A stretch of DNA of 56,263 bases from Thermocrispum agreste DSM 44070 (GCF_000427905.1 NZ_KE386603.1:1815-58077); one strand, 5' to 3'; shown: positions 34,593 through 43,818, numbered from the stretch's first letter. Notes: generated by a model from the sequence alone, not told the origin. Numbers and translations are program-made.

Positions 34593-35987
34593 ATGGCCGA
34601 CGAACCGGTGAAGCGGGCCCGGGAATGGCTGGACCGCACCTACGGCGGGCTTGTCGTGGTGAGCGATCAGCCGTCGGTGGAGTCCACCTGGGCGACGTAC
34701 TTCAGCTGTGCGTACGCCGATGCCAAGCCGGACGACAAGCTTCTTGCCGTCACGCTGGCGGTCCCGAAGGACGGCTCGGAGCCGTTCCCCTTGCCGAACG
34801 CTCGCCCGTTCGGCGACATCGAGGACATCGACGTCGTCAACTGGCGCTGGGGGCTCAACGCTCGCGGGAGCCTCGTCGCCGCGCATGCGGAGCTGAGCAA
34901 CCGGCCGGCTTCTGCGCTGGGGTGGCGCCCGGAGGACGAGGCGCCCGGCTGGTGGCAGCGGCTGCTCGACCAGCACTTCCCGGACGCCGAAGTCGCTACC
35001 TGCGCGACGTGGGACGAGGTGCGGTCCGCCGTCCTGGACGGCGGACCGGACACCCGCGGTGTGGTGTGGCTGCGCAGGCGGTTCGCCGGCATGGACTTCA
35101 CTGGGCATCTGCTGTACGCCTGCTACGACAACGGCGAGGCGATGCTGCTCGATCCGCAGCTCGGGGACATCGCGCTGGTCGACGACGACGTGGTCGACAG
35201 CCTGGTGCTGGCCCGCTTCACCGGCAAGGAACCGTTGTGGGCGGAGCCGGTGATGCCCACCCTGGTGTCCGCGCCCGACCTGGAGTCGGCGGTGCGGAAA
35301 GCGGAAAGCTGGCTCACCGTCCACTACGGCGACGCGATGCAACTGGTCGATCCGCACGAAGACGACGAGATGGAGCGGGGCTGGTTGTTCGCCTGCGCGA
35401 CGAAGCGGTACCTGGACAGCGGCGACTGGCGGCACCAGACGCTGCACGCCGCGGTGGTGGTCCCCAAGGAACCCGGTGAGGAGCCGTTCGGCCTGCCGCT
35501 GGACGACCCGTGGGGCTGGGTGCACGCGTGGGACCACGGTGTGGAGAACCTGCGGGAACCGCCGCCACCGGACCCTGCGGAGCTGCACTGGCTCGAAGAA
35601 CTGGCCATGGACCTCGACGTCCCGTACGAGGCGAGCACCCACCACAGCTGGGACGACGTGCTCGAGGAGATTGCCGAGCTACCGGCGGGACAGCGCGTGG
35701 TGGTGTGGGCGCGGCGGCGGGATCACCGCGACCGGGAAACCGTGGGCAACGTGTTCATCGGGTTCGTCGACGAGGACGGGGAGGCGTTGCTGCTCGATGC
35801 CGAAACCGGCGAACCGATGAACGAGCCGGAGCCGCTGGCCGTGCATGTAATCAGATTCGACCTTCCGGCGCCGACCGACGAGAACGAGCAGGAAGACGCG
35901 AACGAGGCAGGACAGGACGCCGAGAACGAGACGGACACGGCGCAGGACCGGACGGAAGGCGCACCGAAGGTCGAAACGGCCGCGTGA
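34593..35987 (+). CDS. Tandem YrhB/Imm35-like protein, candidate immunity factor
   Basis: The product has 464 residues. The ATG at 34593 is chosen over the GTG at 34560 because AAAGGCGG precedes it. Residues about 5-75 and 232-310 each match the YrhB/Imm35 plan (A-R-E-W-L-D-R-T-Y-G, then a strand pair ending P-F-P-L-P or P-F-G-L-P). Each is followed by a second unit with T-W-D-E-V or S-W-D-D-V, a V-V-W-x-R-R strand and G-H-L-L-Y...L-L-D-P-Q-L-G or its variant. That second unit resembles the C-terminal half of a papain-fold domain without the Cys helix. The gene starts 234 bases after the giant gene and is the only nearby candidate for immunity. YrhB/Imm35 proteins are known as immunity-type proteins in polymorphic toxin loci. 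No signal peptide or membrane segment is present, so it is cytoplasmic. The acidic Glu/Asp/Asn-rich tail is unexplained. Confidence 0.65.
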   Translation: MADEPVKRAREWLDRTYGGLVVVSDQPSVESTWATYFSCAYADAKPDDKLLAVTLAVPKDGSEPFPLPNARPFGDIEDIDVVNWRWGLNARGSLVAAHAELSNRPASALGWRPEDEAPGWWQRLLDQHFPDAEVATCATWDEVRSAVLDGGPDTRGVVWLRRRFAGMDFTGHLLYACYDNGEAMLLDPQLGDIALVDDDVVDSLVLARFTGKEPLWAEPVMPTLVSAPDLESAVRKAESWLTVHYGDAMQLVDPHEDDEMERGWLFACATKRYLDSGDWRHQTLHAAVVVPKEPGEEPFGLPLDDPWGWVHAWDHGVENLREPPPPDPAELHWLEELAMDLDVPYEASTHHSWDDVLEEIAELPAGQRVVVWARRRDHRDRETVGNVFIGFVDEDGEALLLDAETGEPMNEPEPLAVHVIRFDLPAPTDENEQEDANEAGQDAENETDTAQDRTEGAPKVETAA

Positions 35988-36089
35988 AGGCGACCCGGGT
36001 GGGCGGTGCCCTCCGCCGCACGGTCCGGCCCCGGCAGCGGAGCCCGGGCAGTGGCGCAGCGGCCGATGACCAGGACGGAGAGGAGGCCG

Positions 36090-37490
36090 ATGTCGCTGCC
36101 GAGGTCGCTCACCAAGAGCCTCCGCAAGGGGTATGCCGCCACCCGGATCGGGCACACGCTGGTGGTCCACGCCGATGCGCAGGTCAGCACGGGTGTCCGG
36201 GTGCTCGCCGAGTCGCTGCCCCCGGACCCGACGGCCGACGTGGTCGTGGCGGACATCCCGCTGCGCTCGCCGACGCAGGTGTGGCGGCGGTTCGCCAGCG
36301 CGGTGCCCCGCAGCCCCCGTCCGATGCGGATCGTTCCTGGGCAGGAGCCGTTCGAGGCTTCCGGTGAGCTCTGGCCGTGGCTGGCCAACGAAGTCGGCCG
36401 GGTGGTCATCGCGCCGTGCGGGAAGGTGCACTACGGCCGCGGCTGGCTGTTCGTGCACGCCGACGCGCGAAGCGGCTGGGTCGCCTTCCCACCCGGCGGA
36501 CAGCCGATGTGGGACGGCAAACGGTTTCCGCGGCCCGTGTGGGACACGATGGAACTCGCCCAGGGCAGGCTGGTCGGTCCGCGCTGCGTGGCGGAACCGG
36601 TGCCGGCCGGGGCCTGGGTGCGGCCGGACGTCGACGAGCGTTTGCTGGCCGCGTCACGCGCGATGCTGACCGGCATGGTGCCGTGCCTGCCGCAGTCTCC
36701 GACGATCATGCTCGGCGCCGCTGGCCTGCCCGGTATCCAGCTGACGGACGTCGTCGGCTACTGGAGCACGTTGCCGCGGCCGATCGCGACCGCGGCGCGG
36801 TTCGTGCGCTGCGGGGCGGTGGACCAGGTCGGCGACGAATTCTTCGGGCGGACCCTCGCCGAGGCGTTGGGCACGGAGATCACCTGTTACACCGGCATTC
36901 CCGCGGGGTCGCCGGTGGCCTTGGACGTGATCACGCTCCGGCCCGACGGCTCCCCCGGCTGGCGTCCTTTCGTCCAAGTCGTCACCCATCGCCCCGACGG
37001 GTCCGCGCCGCTGGTCAGGAAGTGGCGCGCGCCGCTGATGGGGGCCGTCCAGACCGGACCGGGGGTGTATTCGCTGGGGCCGGGAACCGTGGTGGAAGTG
37101 ATCCAGGCCGGGCTGTGGATCCGCCCGGAGAACTTCGCGGCCGACCCGGCGGGCGTGCGCACCGTGCCCCTGAATCCCGAGCGTTGCCTGCTGGTCTACC
37201 AGGAAAGCGACGACGGCCCGGCCCATCTGCTGCGCGCCGTCGCCGAGCAGCTTGCCGAGCGGCTGGACGTGGCGACCCGGTCCGCGGCGCGGCTGGTGTC
37301 GAGCGCCGAGCTGGCCGACGGACGGCCAGGCCATCCGCTGGCCGAGGAGCCGGTGCAGACCGACGTCATGGCCCGACCGAGCGTTCCGCCGGAAGCCGCG
37401 GAGGCCTCCGGGCCGGATGCCGGCGACGGAACCGAGCTGCCGTGGTTGTCCCGCATGATCGACACCATTGCTCTCCCTCGTGTGGAGTGA
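36090..37490 (+). CDS. Unrecognised conserved-looking protein of the T7SS island
   Basis: The product has 466 residues. The ATG at 36090 follows GGAGAGGAGG by 3-4 bases and is preferred over the upstream ATG at 36006. It has no signal peptide and no transmembrane helix. The sequence is a mix of strands and helices, with many Trp-Pro and Arg-Pro pairs, a Cys in A-P-C-G-K-V-H-Y and another in I-T-C-Y-T-G-I-P-A-G-S-P. I do not recognise the family. It lies 102 bases after the immunity candidate and 20 bases before a type VII secretion-associated gene, so it is probably co-transcribed with both and serves the same system. Confidence 0.6.
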   Translation: MSLPRSLTKSLRKGYAATRIGHTLVVHADAQVSTGVRVLAESLPPDPTADVVVADIPLRSPTQVWRRFASAVPRSPRPMRIVPGQEPFEASGELWPWLANEVGRVVIAPCGKVHYGRGWLFVHADARSGWVAFPPGGQPMWDGKRFPRPVWDTMELAQGRLVGPRCVAEPVPAGAWVRPDVDERLLAASRAMLTGMVPCLPQSPTIMLGAAGLPGIQLTDVVGYWSTLPRPIATAARFVRCGAVDQVGDEFFGRTLAEALGTEITCYTGIPAGSPVALDVITLRPDGSPGWRPFVQVVTHRPDGSAPLVRKWRAPLMGAVQTGPGVYSLGPGTVVEVIQAGLWIRPENFAADPAGVRTVPLNPERCLLVYQESDDGPAHLLRAVAEQLAERLDVATRSAARLVSSAELADGRPGHPLAEEPVQTDVMARPSVPPEAAEASGPDAGDGTELPWLSRMIDTIALPRVE

Positions 37491-37510
37491 CTTGAGACAG
37501 GGCGTGCGTC

Positions 37511-38530
37511 ATGACCACATCACCCGCTGACGAGACCCGGAAGACGTCGGGCAAGGCGACCAAGAAGACATCGAGCAGGGCGGCCGCTCGGCGTACCAGG
37601 CAATCGTCCGAGACCCAGGCGGATGCTCCGACGAAGAAGGCGTCGACGTCCCGGAAGTCGGCGGCGACCAAGAAGGCGGCGACCACCGCGAAACCGGCCG
37701 ATGCCGAAGTGGCCACCTCGGCCACGAAGACGTCGGCAGCGAAGAAGCCGGCCGCCACGAAGAAGGCTGCGGGGCCCGCGACCACCAGGAAAGCCACCAC
37801 CAGGAAGACGAGCAAGGCGAAGAAGGCCGCTGCGGTCGCGGCCGAGGACCACCAGGCCGAATCGACGAAGCAGCTGCAGACCGATGCCGCCGGTTCTGGC
37901 GCCGAGCAGCCTGCCACCCCTTCGGCCGGATCCGAGCAGCCGGGTGAAGCCTCGCCCGCCCCCGGTGGAAACGCGTCCGCGCAGTCCACCGCTGGCGAGG
38001 GCGGACAGGAGTTCGGCCCCGACGACGGGGTCATGTTCCTCATCGACAAGGCCTGGAGACCGACCGAGGAACAGCCCAAGCCGCCGTTGACCGCCGTCGT
38101 CGGCGCCTGGCGGGTGCGGCGGGGAGAGCCGTACGGCAAGTTCGAGCCCAACCCGATCTACCAGCCCTGCTCACCGGATTCCCCGCTCGACCCGGTCGAC
38201 GACGCGCTGACCAGGCTGCAGCGAGGCGAAGCCAACCCCGACGAGTTGGTCAGAGCTTTGGCCAACACGCTGGTCGGTATCGCCGTGGACGACAGCGGTG
38301 TCGCGGTTGTCCGGCGCGCCCCGGACGGTGTGCCGTCGGTGCTGATCGCGTCGTCGTACCGCGTCCGGGACACCATCGACGTGCCGAACTGGCGGGACGT
38401 GACGATCGAGGAGCTGATCGAGGCGATGCCGGACAGCGGGATCGACCTGCTGCTCAACCCTGGGGCGAAGGCGTCCATGCGGGTCAGCTGGGGTGCGATC
38501 AAATCGGCGCTGGCCACCGCGCAGGCATGA
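37511..38530 (+). CDS. Type VII secretion-associated protein with Lys/Ala-rich N-terminal tail
   Basis: The product has 339 residues. Residues 170-339 match the actinobacterial 'type VII secretion system-associated protein' pattern: a V-V-G-A-W-R-V-R-R-G phrase, F-E-P-N-P-I-Y-Q-P, D-D-A-L-T-R-L-Q-R-G, V-P-S-V-L-I-A-S, W-R-D-V-T-I-E-E-L, and the ending D-L-L-L-N-P-G-A-K-A-S-M-R. Residues 1-115 are a highly basic Lys/Ala/Thr/Ser tail with repeated A-A-T-K-K-A and T-S-K-A-K-K, similar in composition to histone H1-like tails. Residues 115-165 are an acidic/neutral linker. The basic tail suggests binding to nucleic acid, wall polymers or acidic partners; this is inference. It is probably the last gene of the island. 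Confidence 0.65.
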   Translation: MTTSPADETRKTSGKATKKTSSRAAARRTRQSSETQADAPTKKASTSRKSAATKKAATTAKPADAEVATSATKTSAAKKPAATKKAAGPATTRKATTRKTSKAKKAAAVAAEDHQAESTKQLQTDAAGSGAEQPATPSAGSEQPGEASPAPGGNASAQSTAGEGGQEFGPDDGVMFLIDKAWRPTEEQPKPPLTAVVGAWRVRRGEPYGKFEPNPIYQPCSPDSPLDPVDDALTRLQRGEANPDELVRALANTLVGIAVDDSGVAVVRRAPDGVPSVLIASSYRVRDTIDVPNWRDVTIEELIEAMPDSGIDLLLNPGAKASMRVSWGAIKSALATAQA

Positions 38531-38921
38531 GCAACCGTCGTCGAGCAGCAGTGTGTCGCCCGGCCTGCCGAGCGACGGTGCGGCACGGGTGAGCAAGCGA
38601 CTCGACGACAGGACGCTGCGTACATCCCCCGCCGCTGGCCGGGCACGGCCATCGCAACCCGGTGACGTGAGCGGCTGCGCCAGGTCGTCCGCGCCGTGCT
38701 CCGAGGTGGCACGGCCGGTCGCCGGGGTAGCTGAAGCCGCCGCGCATGGCTCGTTGCCCAAGCTGGCTTGTTCCGGTTCGACGACCGGGCGCATGCGCGG
38801 CTGGCGATCGATCGTCAACCCGCAGCGTGAATCTTCTGCCCGCGCGTACACCTGTGCCGGTCTCGTGCGTCTACCTAGGTGAGTAGCCTCTCCATGTCGA
38901 AGGCCAGGTCGGAGGACGCCA
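38531..38921 (+). other. Intergenic region between the T7SS island and the regulator gene
   Basis: No convincing gene is seen on either strand. Arms 38534-38540 and 38573-38579 are a perfect 7-bp inverted repeat that could close a long, imperfect terminator hairpin just after the preceding stop. GGAGG at 38911-38915 is the ribosome-binding site of the next gene. I see no clear promoter. Confidence 0.4.
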
Positions 38922-39575
38922 GTGATCAGGGTGATGTTCGCGGACGACGAGGAAATCGTCCGCTCGAGTTTGCGCACGATGCTGTCCGGTGCCGAGGACA
39001 TGGAGGTCGTCGGCGAGGCAGCCGATGGACGATCGGCGGTGGAGGTCGCTCGTCGGCACCATCCGGACGTCGCGCTGCTGGACATCAAGATGGCAGGCGA
39101 GGAAGACGGCCTGGAGGCGTTGCACGGCATCCTCGCGCTGGCCGAGCCGCCCGCGGTGGCCATGCTGACTACGTTCGACATCGACAGCTACGTCTCCCGT
39201 GCGTTGAGCGCCGGGGCACAAGGGTTCCTGCTCAAGGACATCCGCCCCGCCCAGCTGGCGCAGGCGGTTCGTGACCTGGCGCGCGGCGGTGCGGTGCTCG
39301 ACCCCGGCGTGGCGGCGCGGATCATCCGTGCACAGCGTGACGAGCAGCGTGCCGCGGCCCCGGCGCGTGAGCTGCTGGCGTCGCTGTCGGAGCGGGAACG
39401 CGAAGTGGTCACCCTGATCGCCAAGGGAATGTCCAATTCCGAGATCGGGTCGACGTTGTTCCTCTCCGAGGCCACGGTGAAGGGCTACGTGTCGTCGGTG
39501 CTGGCCAAGATCGGCGCAGCCAACCGGGTGCAGGCGGCGCTGCTGGCCTATCGGGGCGGCCTGCTCGACGACTGA
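38922..39575 (+). CDS. NarL/LuxR-type response regulator (no adjacent kinase)
   Basis: The product has 217 residues. The N-terminal receiver has D8-D9, phospho-acceptor D54 in A-L-L-D-I-K and K105 in F-L-L-K-D. The C-terminal LuxR-type helix-turn-helix is near residues 150-207 (L-S-E-R-E-R-E-V, then A-T-V-K-G-Y-V-S). It would act as a DNA-binding transcription factor controlled by phosphorylation. The GTG start follows GGAGG by six bases. No histidine kinase gene is adjacent, so its partner lies elsewhere. It overlaps the next start by one base (TGATG), suggesting coupling. The DesR-like subgroup is likely, but its target is unknown. Confidence 0.9.
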   Translation: MIRVMFADDEEIVRSSLRTMLSGAEDMEVVGEAADGRSAVEVARRHHPDVALLDIKMAGEEDGLEALHGILALAEPPAVAMLTTFDIDSYVSRALSAGAQGFLLKDIRPAQLAQAVRDLARGGAVLDPGVAARIIRAQRDEQRAAAPARELLASLSEREREVVTLIAKGMSNSEIGSTLFLSEATVKGYVSSVLAKIGAANRVQAALLAYRGGLLDD

Positions 39576-40180
39576 TGCTCCTGGCGCTCGAGCTGATCGG
39601 CGTGGTGGCCTTCGCCGCGTCCGGCGCTCTTGCGGCCGTCCACGCCCGGCTCGACTTGTTCGGTGTCGCCGTGCTGGCCACGACCACCGGACTCGGCGGC
39701 GGGATCATGCGTGACGTGCTGCTCGGGATCCATCCGCCGATGACGTTGCGGACGTGGCAGTTCCTGACCGTCTGTGCGGTGACCGCGCTGGTGGTGTTCT
39801 TCTTCCATCCGCAGGTCGCCCGGCTCCGGCGGCCCGTGCTGGTCGCCGACGCGGTCGGGCTCGGTGTCTTCGCGACGTCGGGCACGGCGATCGCCCTCGA
39901 TGCCCAAGCCCCCGTCTACACGGCGTGTTTGATCGGGATGACCACCGGGATCGGCGGTGGTGCGGCGCGCGACTTGTTGTTGCGGGAGATCCCGGTGGTG
40001 CTGCGGCGGGAGATCTACGCGCTCGCTGCCTTGGTCGGCGCCGTGGTGGTCGGCGTGGGGCACGCGCTGCAGCTTCCGCAAGGGCCGGTCACGGTCGTCG
40101 CCGCCGCGCTGGTGATCGCAGTCCGGCTGCTGGCGCTGTGGCGGAAATGGCACGCACCGGTACCACGGAAGCCCGACTGA
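39575..40180 (+). CDS. TRIC/YadS (UPF0126) family membrane protein
   Basis: The product has 201 residues and about seven hydrophobic segments. It shows the duplicated signature G-L-G-G-G-I-M-R-D-V-L-L-G and G-I-G-G-G-A-A-R-D-L-L-L-R, typical of two tandem three-helix units of bacterial TRIC-type cation channels. It acts in the cytoplasmic membrane, probably as a K+ channel; a role in glycine transport has also been proposed for some members. It is translationally coupled to the response regulator gene. Confidence 0.85.
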   Translation: MLLALELIGVVAFAASGALAAVHARLDLFGVAVLATTTGLGGGIMRDVLLGIHPPMTLRTWQFLTVCAVTALVVFFFHPQVARLRRPVLVADAVGLGVFATSGTAIALDAQAPVYTACLIGMTTGIGGGAARDLLLREIPVVLRREIYALAALVGAVVVGVGHALQLPQGPVTVVAAALVIAVRLLALWRKWHAPVPRKPD

Positions 40181-40188
40181 CCCCGCCG

Positions 40189-40207
40189 TTCTCAGCGGAG
40201 GCTCAGC
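40189..40207 (+). promoter_or_regulatory. Candidate MprA box upstream of mprA
   Basis: Two 8-bp direct repeats, TTCTCAGC and GGCTCAGC, are separated by 3 bp (19 bp in all, 11-bp period, one helical turn). This is the reported layout of MprA sites in M. tuberculosis. The same arrangement recurs before pepD. It suggests autoregulation. Confidence 0.65.
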
Positions 40208-40222
40208 CTGGGGAGTAAGACT

Positions 40223-40921
40223 GTGCGCATGCGCATTCTTGTCGTCGACGACGACCGGGCGGTGCGGGAGTCGCTGCGCCGATCACTGGAGTTCAACGGC
40301 TATTCCGTCGACCTGGCCAGCGACGGTGCCCAGGCACTCGAGGCCATCGAGGCCAACCGGCCGGACGCCATGGTGCTCGACGTGATGATGCCGCGCGTGG
40401 ACGGGCTCGAAGTGGCTCGCAGGCTGCGCAGCAGGGGAGACGACCTGCCGATCCTGGTGCTGACCGCGCGGGACGCGGTGTCGGACCGGGTGGCCGGGTT
40501 GGACGCGGGAGCCGACGACTACCTGCCCAAGCCGTTCGCGTTGGAGGAGCTGCTTGCCCGGTTGCGCGCGCTGTTGCGCCGTGCGTCTGCCGAGCCGGCG
40601 GGTGGTGGGCAGGCATCCGTGCTGCAGTTCGCCGACCTCACGTTGAATCCGGCGACCAGGGAGGTGACCCGCGGGGAGCGGAGCATCAGCCTCACGCGTA
40701 CCGAGTTCGCGCTGCTCGAGCTGCTGATGACATACCCGAAGCACGTGCTGACGCGGAGCCGGATCCTGGAAGAGGTGTGGGGCTACGACTTCCCGACGTC
40801 CGGCAACGCCCTCGAGGTCTACATCGGATACCTGCGACGTAAGACGGAGGCCGGTGGCGAGCCCCGCTTGATCCACACCGTGCGCGGTGTCGGGTACGTG
40901 CTGCGGGAGACCCCTCCGTGA
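40223..40921 (+). CDS. mprA: OmpR-family response regulator MprA
   Basis: The product has 232 residues. The receiver domain has D10-D11, phospho-acceptor D53, T81 and K103; the winged-helix DNA-binding domain covers about residues 135-230 ([11 protein letters not shown], then Y-I-G-Y-L-R-R-K-T). Order with a sensor kinase and an HtrA protease identifies it as the mycobacterial MprA counterpart, an envelope-stress regulator. The GTG at 40223 is preferred over the ATG at 40229 because GGGAG lies at a suitable distance. It overlaps mprB by four bases (GTGA). Confidence 0.9.
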   Translation: MRMRILVVDDDRAVRESLRRSLEFNGYSVDLASDGAQALEAIEANRPDAMVLDVMMPRVDGLEVARRLRSRGDDLPILVLTARDAVSDRVAGLDAGADDYLPKPFALEELLARLRALLRRASAEPAGGGQASVLQFADLTLNPATREVTRGERSISLTRTEFALLELLMTYPKHVLTRSRILEEVWGYDFPTSGNALEVYIGYLRRKTEAGGEPRLIHTVRGVGYVLRETPP

Positions 40922-42360
40922 CCCGACCTGCTCCCGGGAGCACCTGGGTGACCGAGTCCGACGGTGGCGGAGGGGACGTCGACCCCGGTCCGGCGCGCTG
41001 GCGGATGTCGCTGCGCAAGCGGGTGTCGCTGCTGGCCGCCAGCTGTGTGGCGGTCACGGTCGCGTTGGTCTCGCTCGGCGCCTACTTCACCATGCGGGCG
41101 AATCTGTACGAGACGCTGGACGAGCAGCTGATCGAACGCGCGCAGAACGCCGTGCAGGCGCCGCCGGTGACCAACCGCGTGGAGCAGATTCCCGCGGCTT
41201 TCCTGGCCTCGACCGACATCGAGATCGGTGTGCTGTCGTTGTCCGCGACCGGGGTGGCGCAGATGCGCAACCCGGTCGGCCACGCTCCGCCGTGGGGAGA
41301 GCCGGAGCTGCGGGTGGCCACCGGTGACAGCTCGTTCTCGCTGCGGACCGAGCCGAAATCGAACTCGCGCGTGATCGCGCTGCCGTCCGGCCCGGGTGAG
41401 GCGATGGTGCTGGCTCAGCCGCTCGAGCCGACCCAGAACATCCTGCGCAGGCTGGCCGTCGTGTTGTTCGTCATCGGCGGTGCGGGTGTCGTGGTCGCCG
41501 CCGGTGCGGGCACCGCGGTGGCCAGGGGGAGCCTGCGGCCGGTGGAGAACCTGACGGCGGCGACCGAGCGGGTGTCGGCCACCGGCGACCTGCGGCCGAT
41601 TCCGGTTTCCGGTGACGACGAGCTGGCCCGTCTGACGTTCAGCTTCAACCGGATGCTGGCCGCGGTGGCCGACGCCCAGGAAAAGCAGCGCCAACTGGTC
41701 GCCGACGCCGGGCACGAACTGCGCACCCCGTTGACGTCCATGCGGACCAACTTGGAGCTGCTCCTGGCGGCCGACAAGCCCGGTGCCCGGCGGCTGTCCG
41801 ACCAGGACCGCGCGGAGATCGCGCGTGACATCACCGGGCAGCTCGACGAGATCACGCAGTTGATCGGCGATCTGTCGCTGCTGGCTCGCGGTGACGCTCC
41901 GCCCCCGGAGCCGGATCAGGTCGACATGGTCGACGTCGTCGAGCGTGCGCTGGAACGTGCTCGCCGGCGGGCCGGAAGTGTGGAATTCGACGTGTCGCTG
42001 CAGCCGTGGACACTGTACGGGGACTCCACCGAGCTGGAGCGTGCGGTGTTGAACCTGCTGGACAACGCGGTGAAGTTCTCGCCGGAGGGCGGTACGGTCG
42101 AGGTGCGGCTGCGTCCGCTCGGCGACGGCACCGCGGTGGTGGAGGTCGCCGACGAAGGACCGGGCATCGCTGACGAGGACATTCCCCACGTCTTCGACCG
42201 GTTCTACCGCTCGGTGAGTGCCCGCGGGCTGCCCGGTTCCGGCCTGGGTCTGGCCATCGTCAAGCAGGCCGCGTTGCGGCACGGCGGCACCGTGTACGCC
42301 GGCCGGTCGGCTCGTGGCGGCGCGTTGCTCACCATCCGGCTGCCGGGCGAGCCCGGCTAG
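40918..42360 (+). CDS. mprB: Sensor histidine kinase MprB
   Basis: The product has 480 residues. Transmembrane helices near 36-57 and 177-199 enclose an extracytoplasmic sensor of about 120 residues. A HAMP linker follows (200-255), then the HisKA box with H266 in [10 protein letters not shown], and the ATPase domain with [16 protein letters not shown] and G-S-G-L-G-L. It phosphorylates MprA in response to envelope stress in mycobacteria. The GTG start overlaps the mprA stop, so the two are coupled. Confidence 0.9.
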   Translation: MTRPAPGSTWVTESDGGGGDVDPGPARWRMSLRKRVSLLAASCVAVTVALVSLGAYFTMRANLYETLDEQLIERAQNAVQAPPVTNRVEQIPAAFLASTDIEIGVLSLSATGVAQMRNPVGHAPPWGEPELRVATGDSSFSLRTEPKSNSRVIALPSGPGEAMVLAQPLEPTQNILRRLAVVLFVIGGAGVVVAAGAGTAVARGSLRPVENLTAATERVSATGDLRPIPVSGDDELARLTFSFNRMLAAVADAQEKQRQLVADAGHELRTPLTSMRTNLELLLAADKPGARRLSDQDRAEIARDITGQLDEITQLIGDLSLLARGDAPPPEPDQVDMVDVVERALERARRRAGSVEFDVSLQPWTLYGDSTELERAVLNLLDNAVKFSPEGGTVEVRLRPLGDGTAVVEVADEGPGIADEDIPHVFDRFYRSVSARGLPGSGLGLAIVKQAALRHGGTVYAGRSARGGALLTIRLPGEPG

Positions 42361-42383
42361 TCTTGAAGTGAGCCCACAGGGTG

Positions 42384-42402
42384 GCCTCAGCCCCTTCTCA
42401 GG
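42384..42402 (+). promoter_or_regulatory. Candidate MprA box upstream of pepD
   Basis: GCCTCAGC and TTCTCAGG are separated by 3 bp, with the same 8-3-8 layout and 11-bp period as the site at 40189-40207. It lies 22 bases before the pepD start. In M. tuberculosis pepD is MprAB-dependent. Confidence 0.65.
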
Positions 42403-42423
42403 ACCGCAGCGCACGGTGGAGAC

Positions 42424-43635
42424 ATGCAGCACAACGACGAGCCGACGTCAGCGAACCGGGTGTGGTCGATCGAGGAAATGCAGCGGGCGGCCCACCATGC
42501 CGGGACACCGACGTATCCACCGATGGGATACCCCCAGGCGCCGTCCGGAGAGCGCAAGCGGCGCGGCGGGTTGATCGCCGGGGTGGCGGTGCTGTCGTTG
42601 CTGGTCGGCGCCGGGGCAGGCGGGGTGAGCGGGTACCTCGCGGCCGAGCGTGTCGACCCCGGGCCGACGATCAACGCGCTGGAGCAGGAGCGGCCGGCGC
42701 GGCAGACGGGCAGCGCGCCCAAGGGCAGTATCGAGGCGGTCGCCGAGAAGGTCTCGCCCAGCGTGGTGCAGCTGGAGGTCAGCGGTCCCGGGTCGGTCGG
42801 GGAGGGCTCCGGTTTCATCCTGACCGACGACGGCTACATCATGACCAACAACCACGTGGTCGAGGCCGCCGCCGAAGGGCGGGGTCATATCCGGGTGGTG
42901 TTCCACGACGGCCAGGACGCCAAGGCGTCGGTGGTCGGGCGCAACCCGACCACCGACATCGCGGTGGTCAAAGCCGAGGGTGTGAAGGGGTTGCAGCCGG
43001 TCGAGCTGGGCAGGTCGGACGATCTGCGGGTCGGCCAGACCGTGGTGGCCATCGGCTCCCCGTACGATCTGTCCGGAACGGTGACGGCGGGCATCATCAG
43101 CGCGCTGAACCGTCCGGTGACCGCGGGAGGCCGTGGTGACCAGGCGACCGCGATGGACGCGATCCAGACCGACGCGGCCATCAACCCGGGGAACTCCGGC
43201 GGCCCGCTGGTGGACATGAACGGCCGGGTGATCGGCATCAACTCGGCCATCTACAGCCCGTCGAGCTCCAGCGACGGGGGCCGGGTCGGCAACATCGGCA
43301 TCGGCTTCGCCATCCCGATCGACCAGGCGCGCCGCACCGCGGACGAGATCATCGAGACCGGTAAGGCGACGCAGACCTACATCGGCACGATGGTCGGCGA
43401 CGCCCCGAACGGCGGGGCGCAGATCGTCCGCGTGCTGCAGGACTCCCCGGCGGCGAAGGCTGGGCTCAAGGAGGGCGACGTGGTGGTGAAGATCGGTGAC
43501 CGCCGGGTCGAGGACGCCGACGAGCTGGTGGCCGCGGTGCGGACCCGGGCGCCAGGGGAGAAGGTCGTCCTGACCTTGCAGAGCGGCCGCACGGTCGAGG
43601 TCACGCTGGGGGCCGAGCCCGTGCCGGGCAACTGA
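42424..43635 (+). CDS. pepD: HtrA-type serine protease PepD with PDZ domain
   Basis: The product has 403 residues. A cytoplasmic proline-rich N-terminus is followed by one transmembrane helix (about 48-70). The trypsin-like domain has the full triad H144 (N-N-H-V-V), D178 (T-T-D-I-A) and S258 (G-N-S-G-G-P-L). A PDZ domain lies near 310-400, with D-S-P-A-A-K-A-G-L-K-E-G-D. It degrades or refolds damaged envelope proteins on the outer side of the membrane and modulates MprAB signalling in mycobacteria. GGTGGAG gives the ribosome-binding site. It follows mprB by 63 bases. Confidence 0.9.
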   Translation: MQHNDEPTSANRVWSIEEMQRAAHHAGTPTYPPMGYPQAPSGERKRRGGLIAGVAVLSLLVGAGAGGVSGYLAAERVDPGPTINALEQERPARQTGSAPKGSIEAVAEKVSPSVVQLEVSGPGSVGEGSGFILTDDGYIMTNNHVVEAAAEGRGHIRVVFHDGQDAKASVVGRNPTTDIAVVKAEGVKGLQPVELGRSDDLRVGQTVVAIGSPYDLSGTVTAGIISALNRPVTAGGRGDQATAMDAIQTDAAINPGNSGGPLVDMNGRVIGINSAIYSPSSSSDGGRVGNIGIGFAIPIDQARRTADEIIETGKATQTYIGTMVGDAPNGGAQIVRVLQDSPAAKAGLKEGDVVVKIGDRRVEDADELVAAVRTRAPGEKVVLTLQSGRTVEVTLGAEPVPGN

Positions 43636-43818
43636 CGACACCGGACGCAACGTCCAGAGTGCGTACCGGACGCAAGCGACCTGCACCGATCGCCTTCCTT
43701 CCGCCGAACCCTGGTAACGAGCGCGGGGAGCCACGGATGGCGGTGCTGGGCGGCGGGCGGAGGCCGACACGGATCGCGTCGGGAGAACCTCACTGCGCGT
43801 GGCGGCTCGGCCACCGAC

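Noticed and set aside
1-38530. A complete type VII secretion machine
   Set aside because: No EccB, EccC, EccD, EccE or mycosin-like gene is present in the window; only substrates and accessories are seen.
38171-39181. Minus-strand gene of 336 codons
   Set aside because: It overlaps two well-supported plus-strand genes and has no recognisable motifs.
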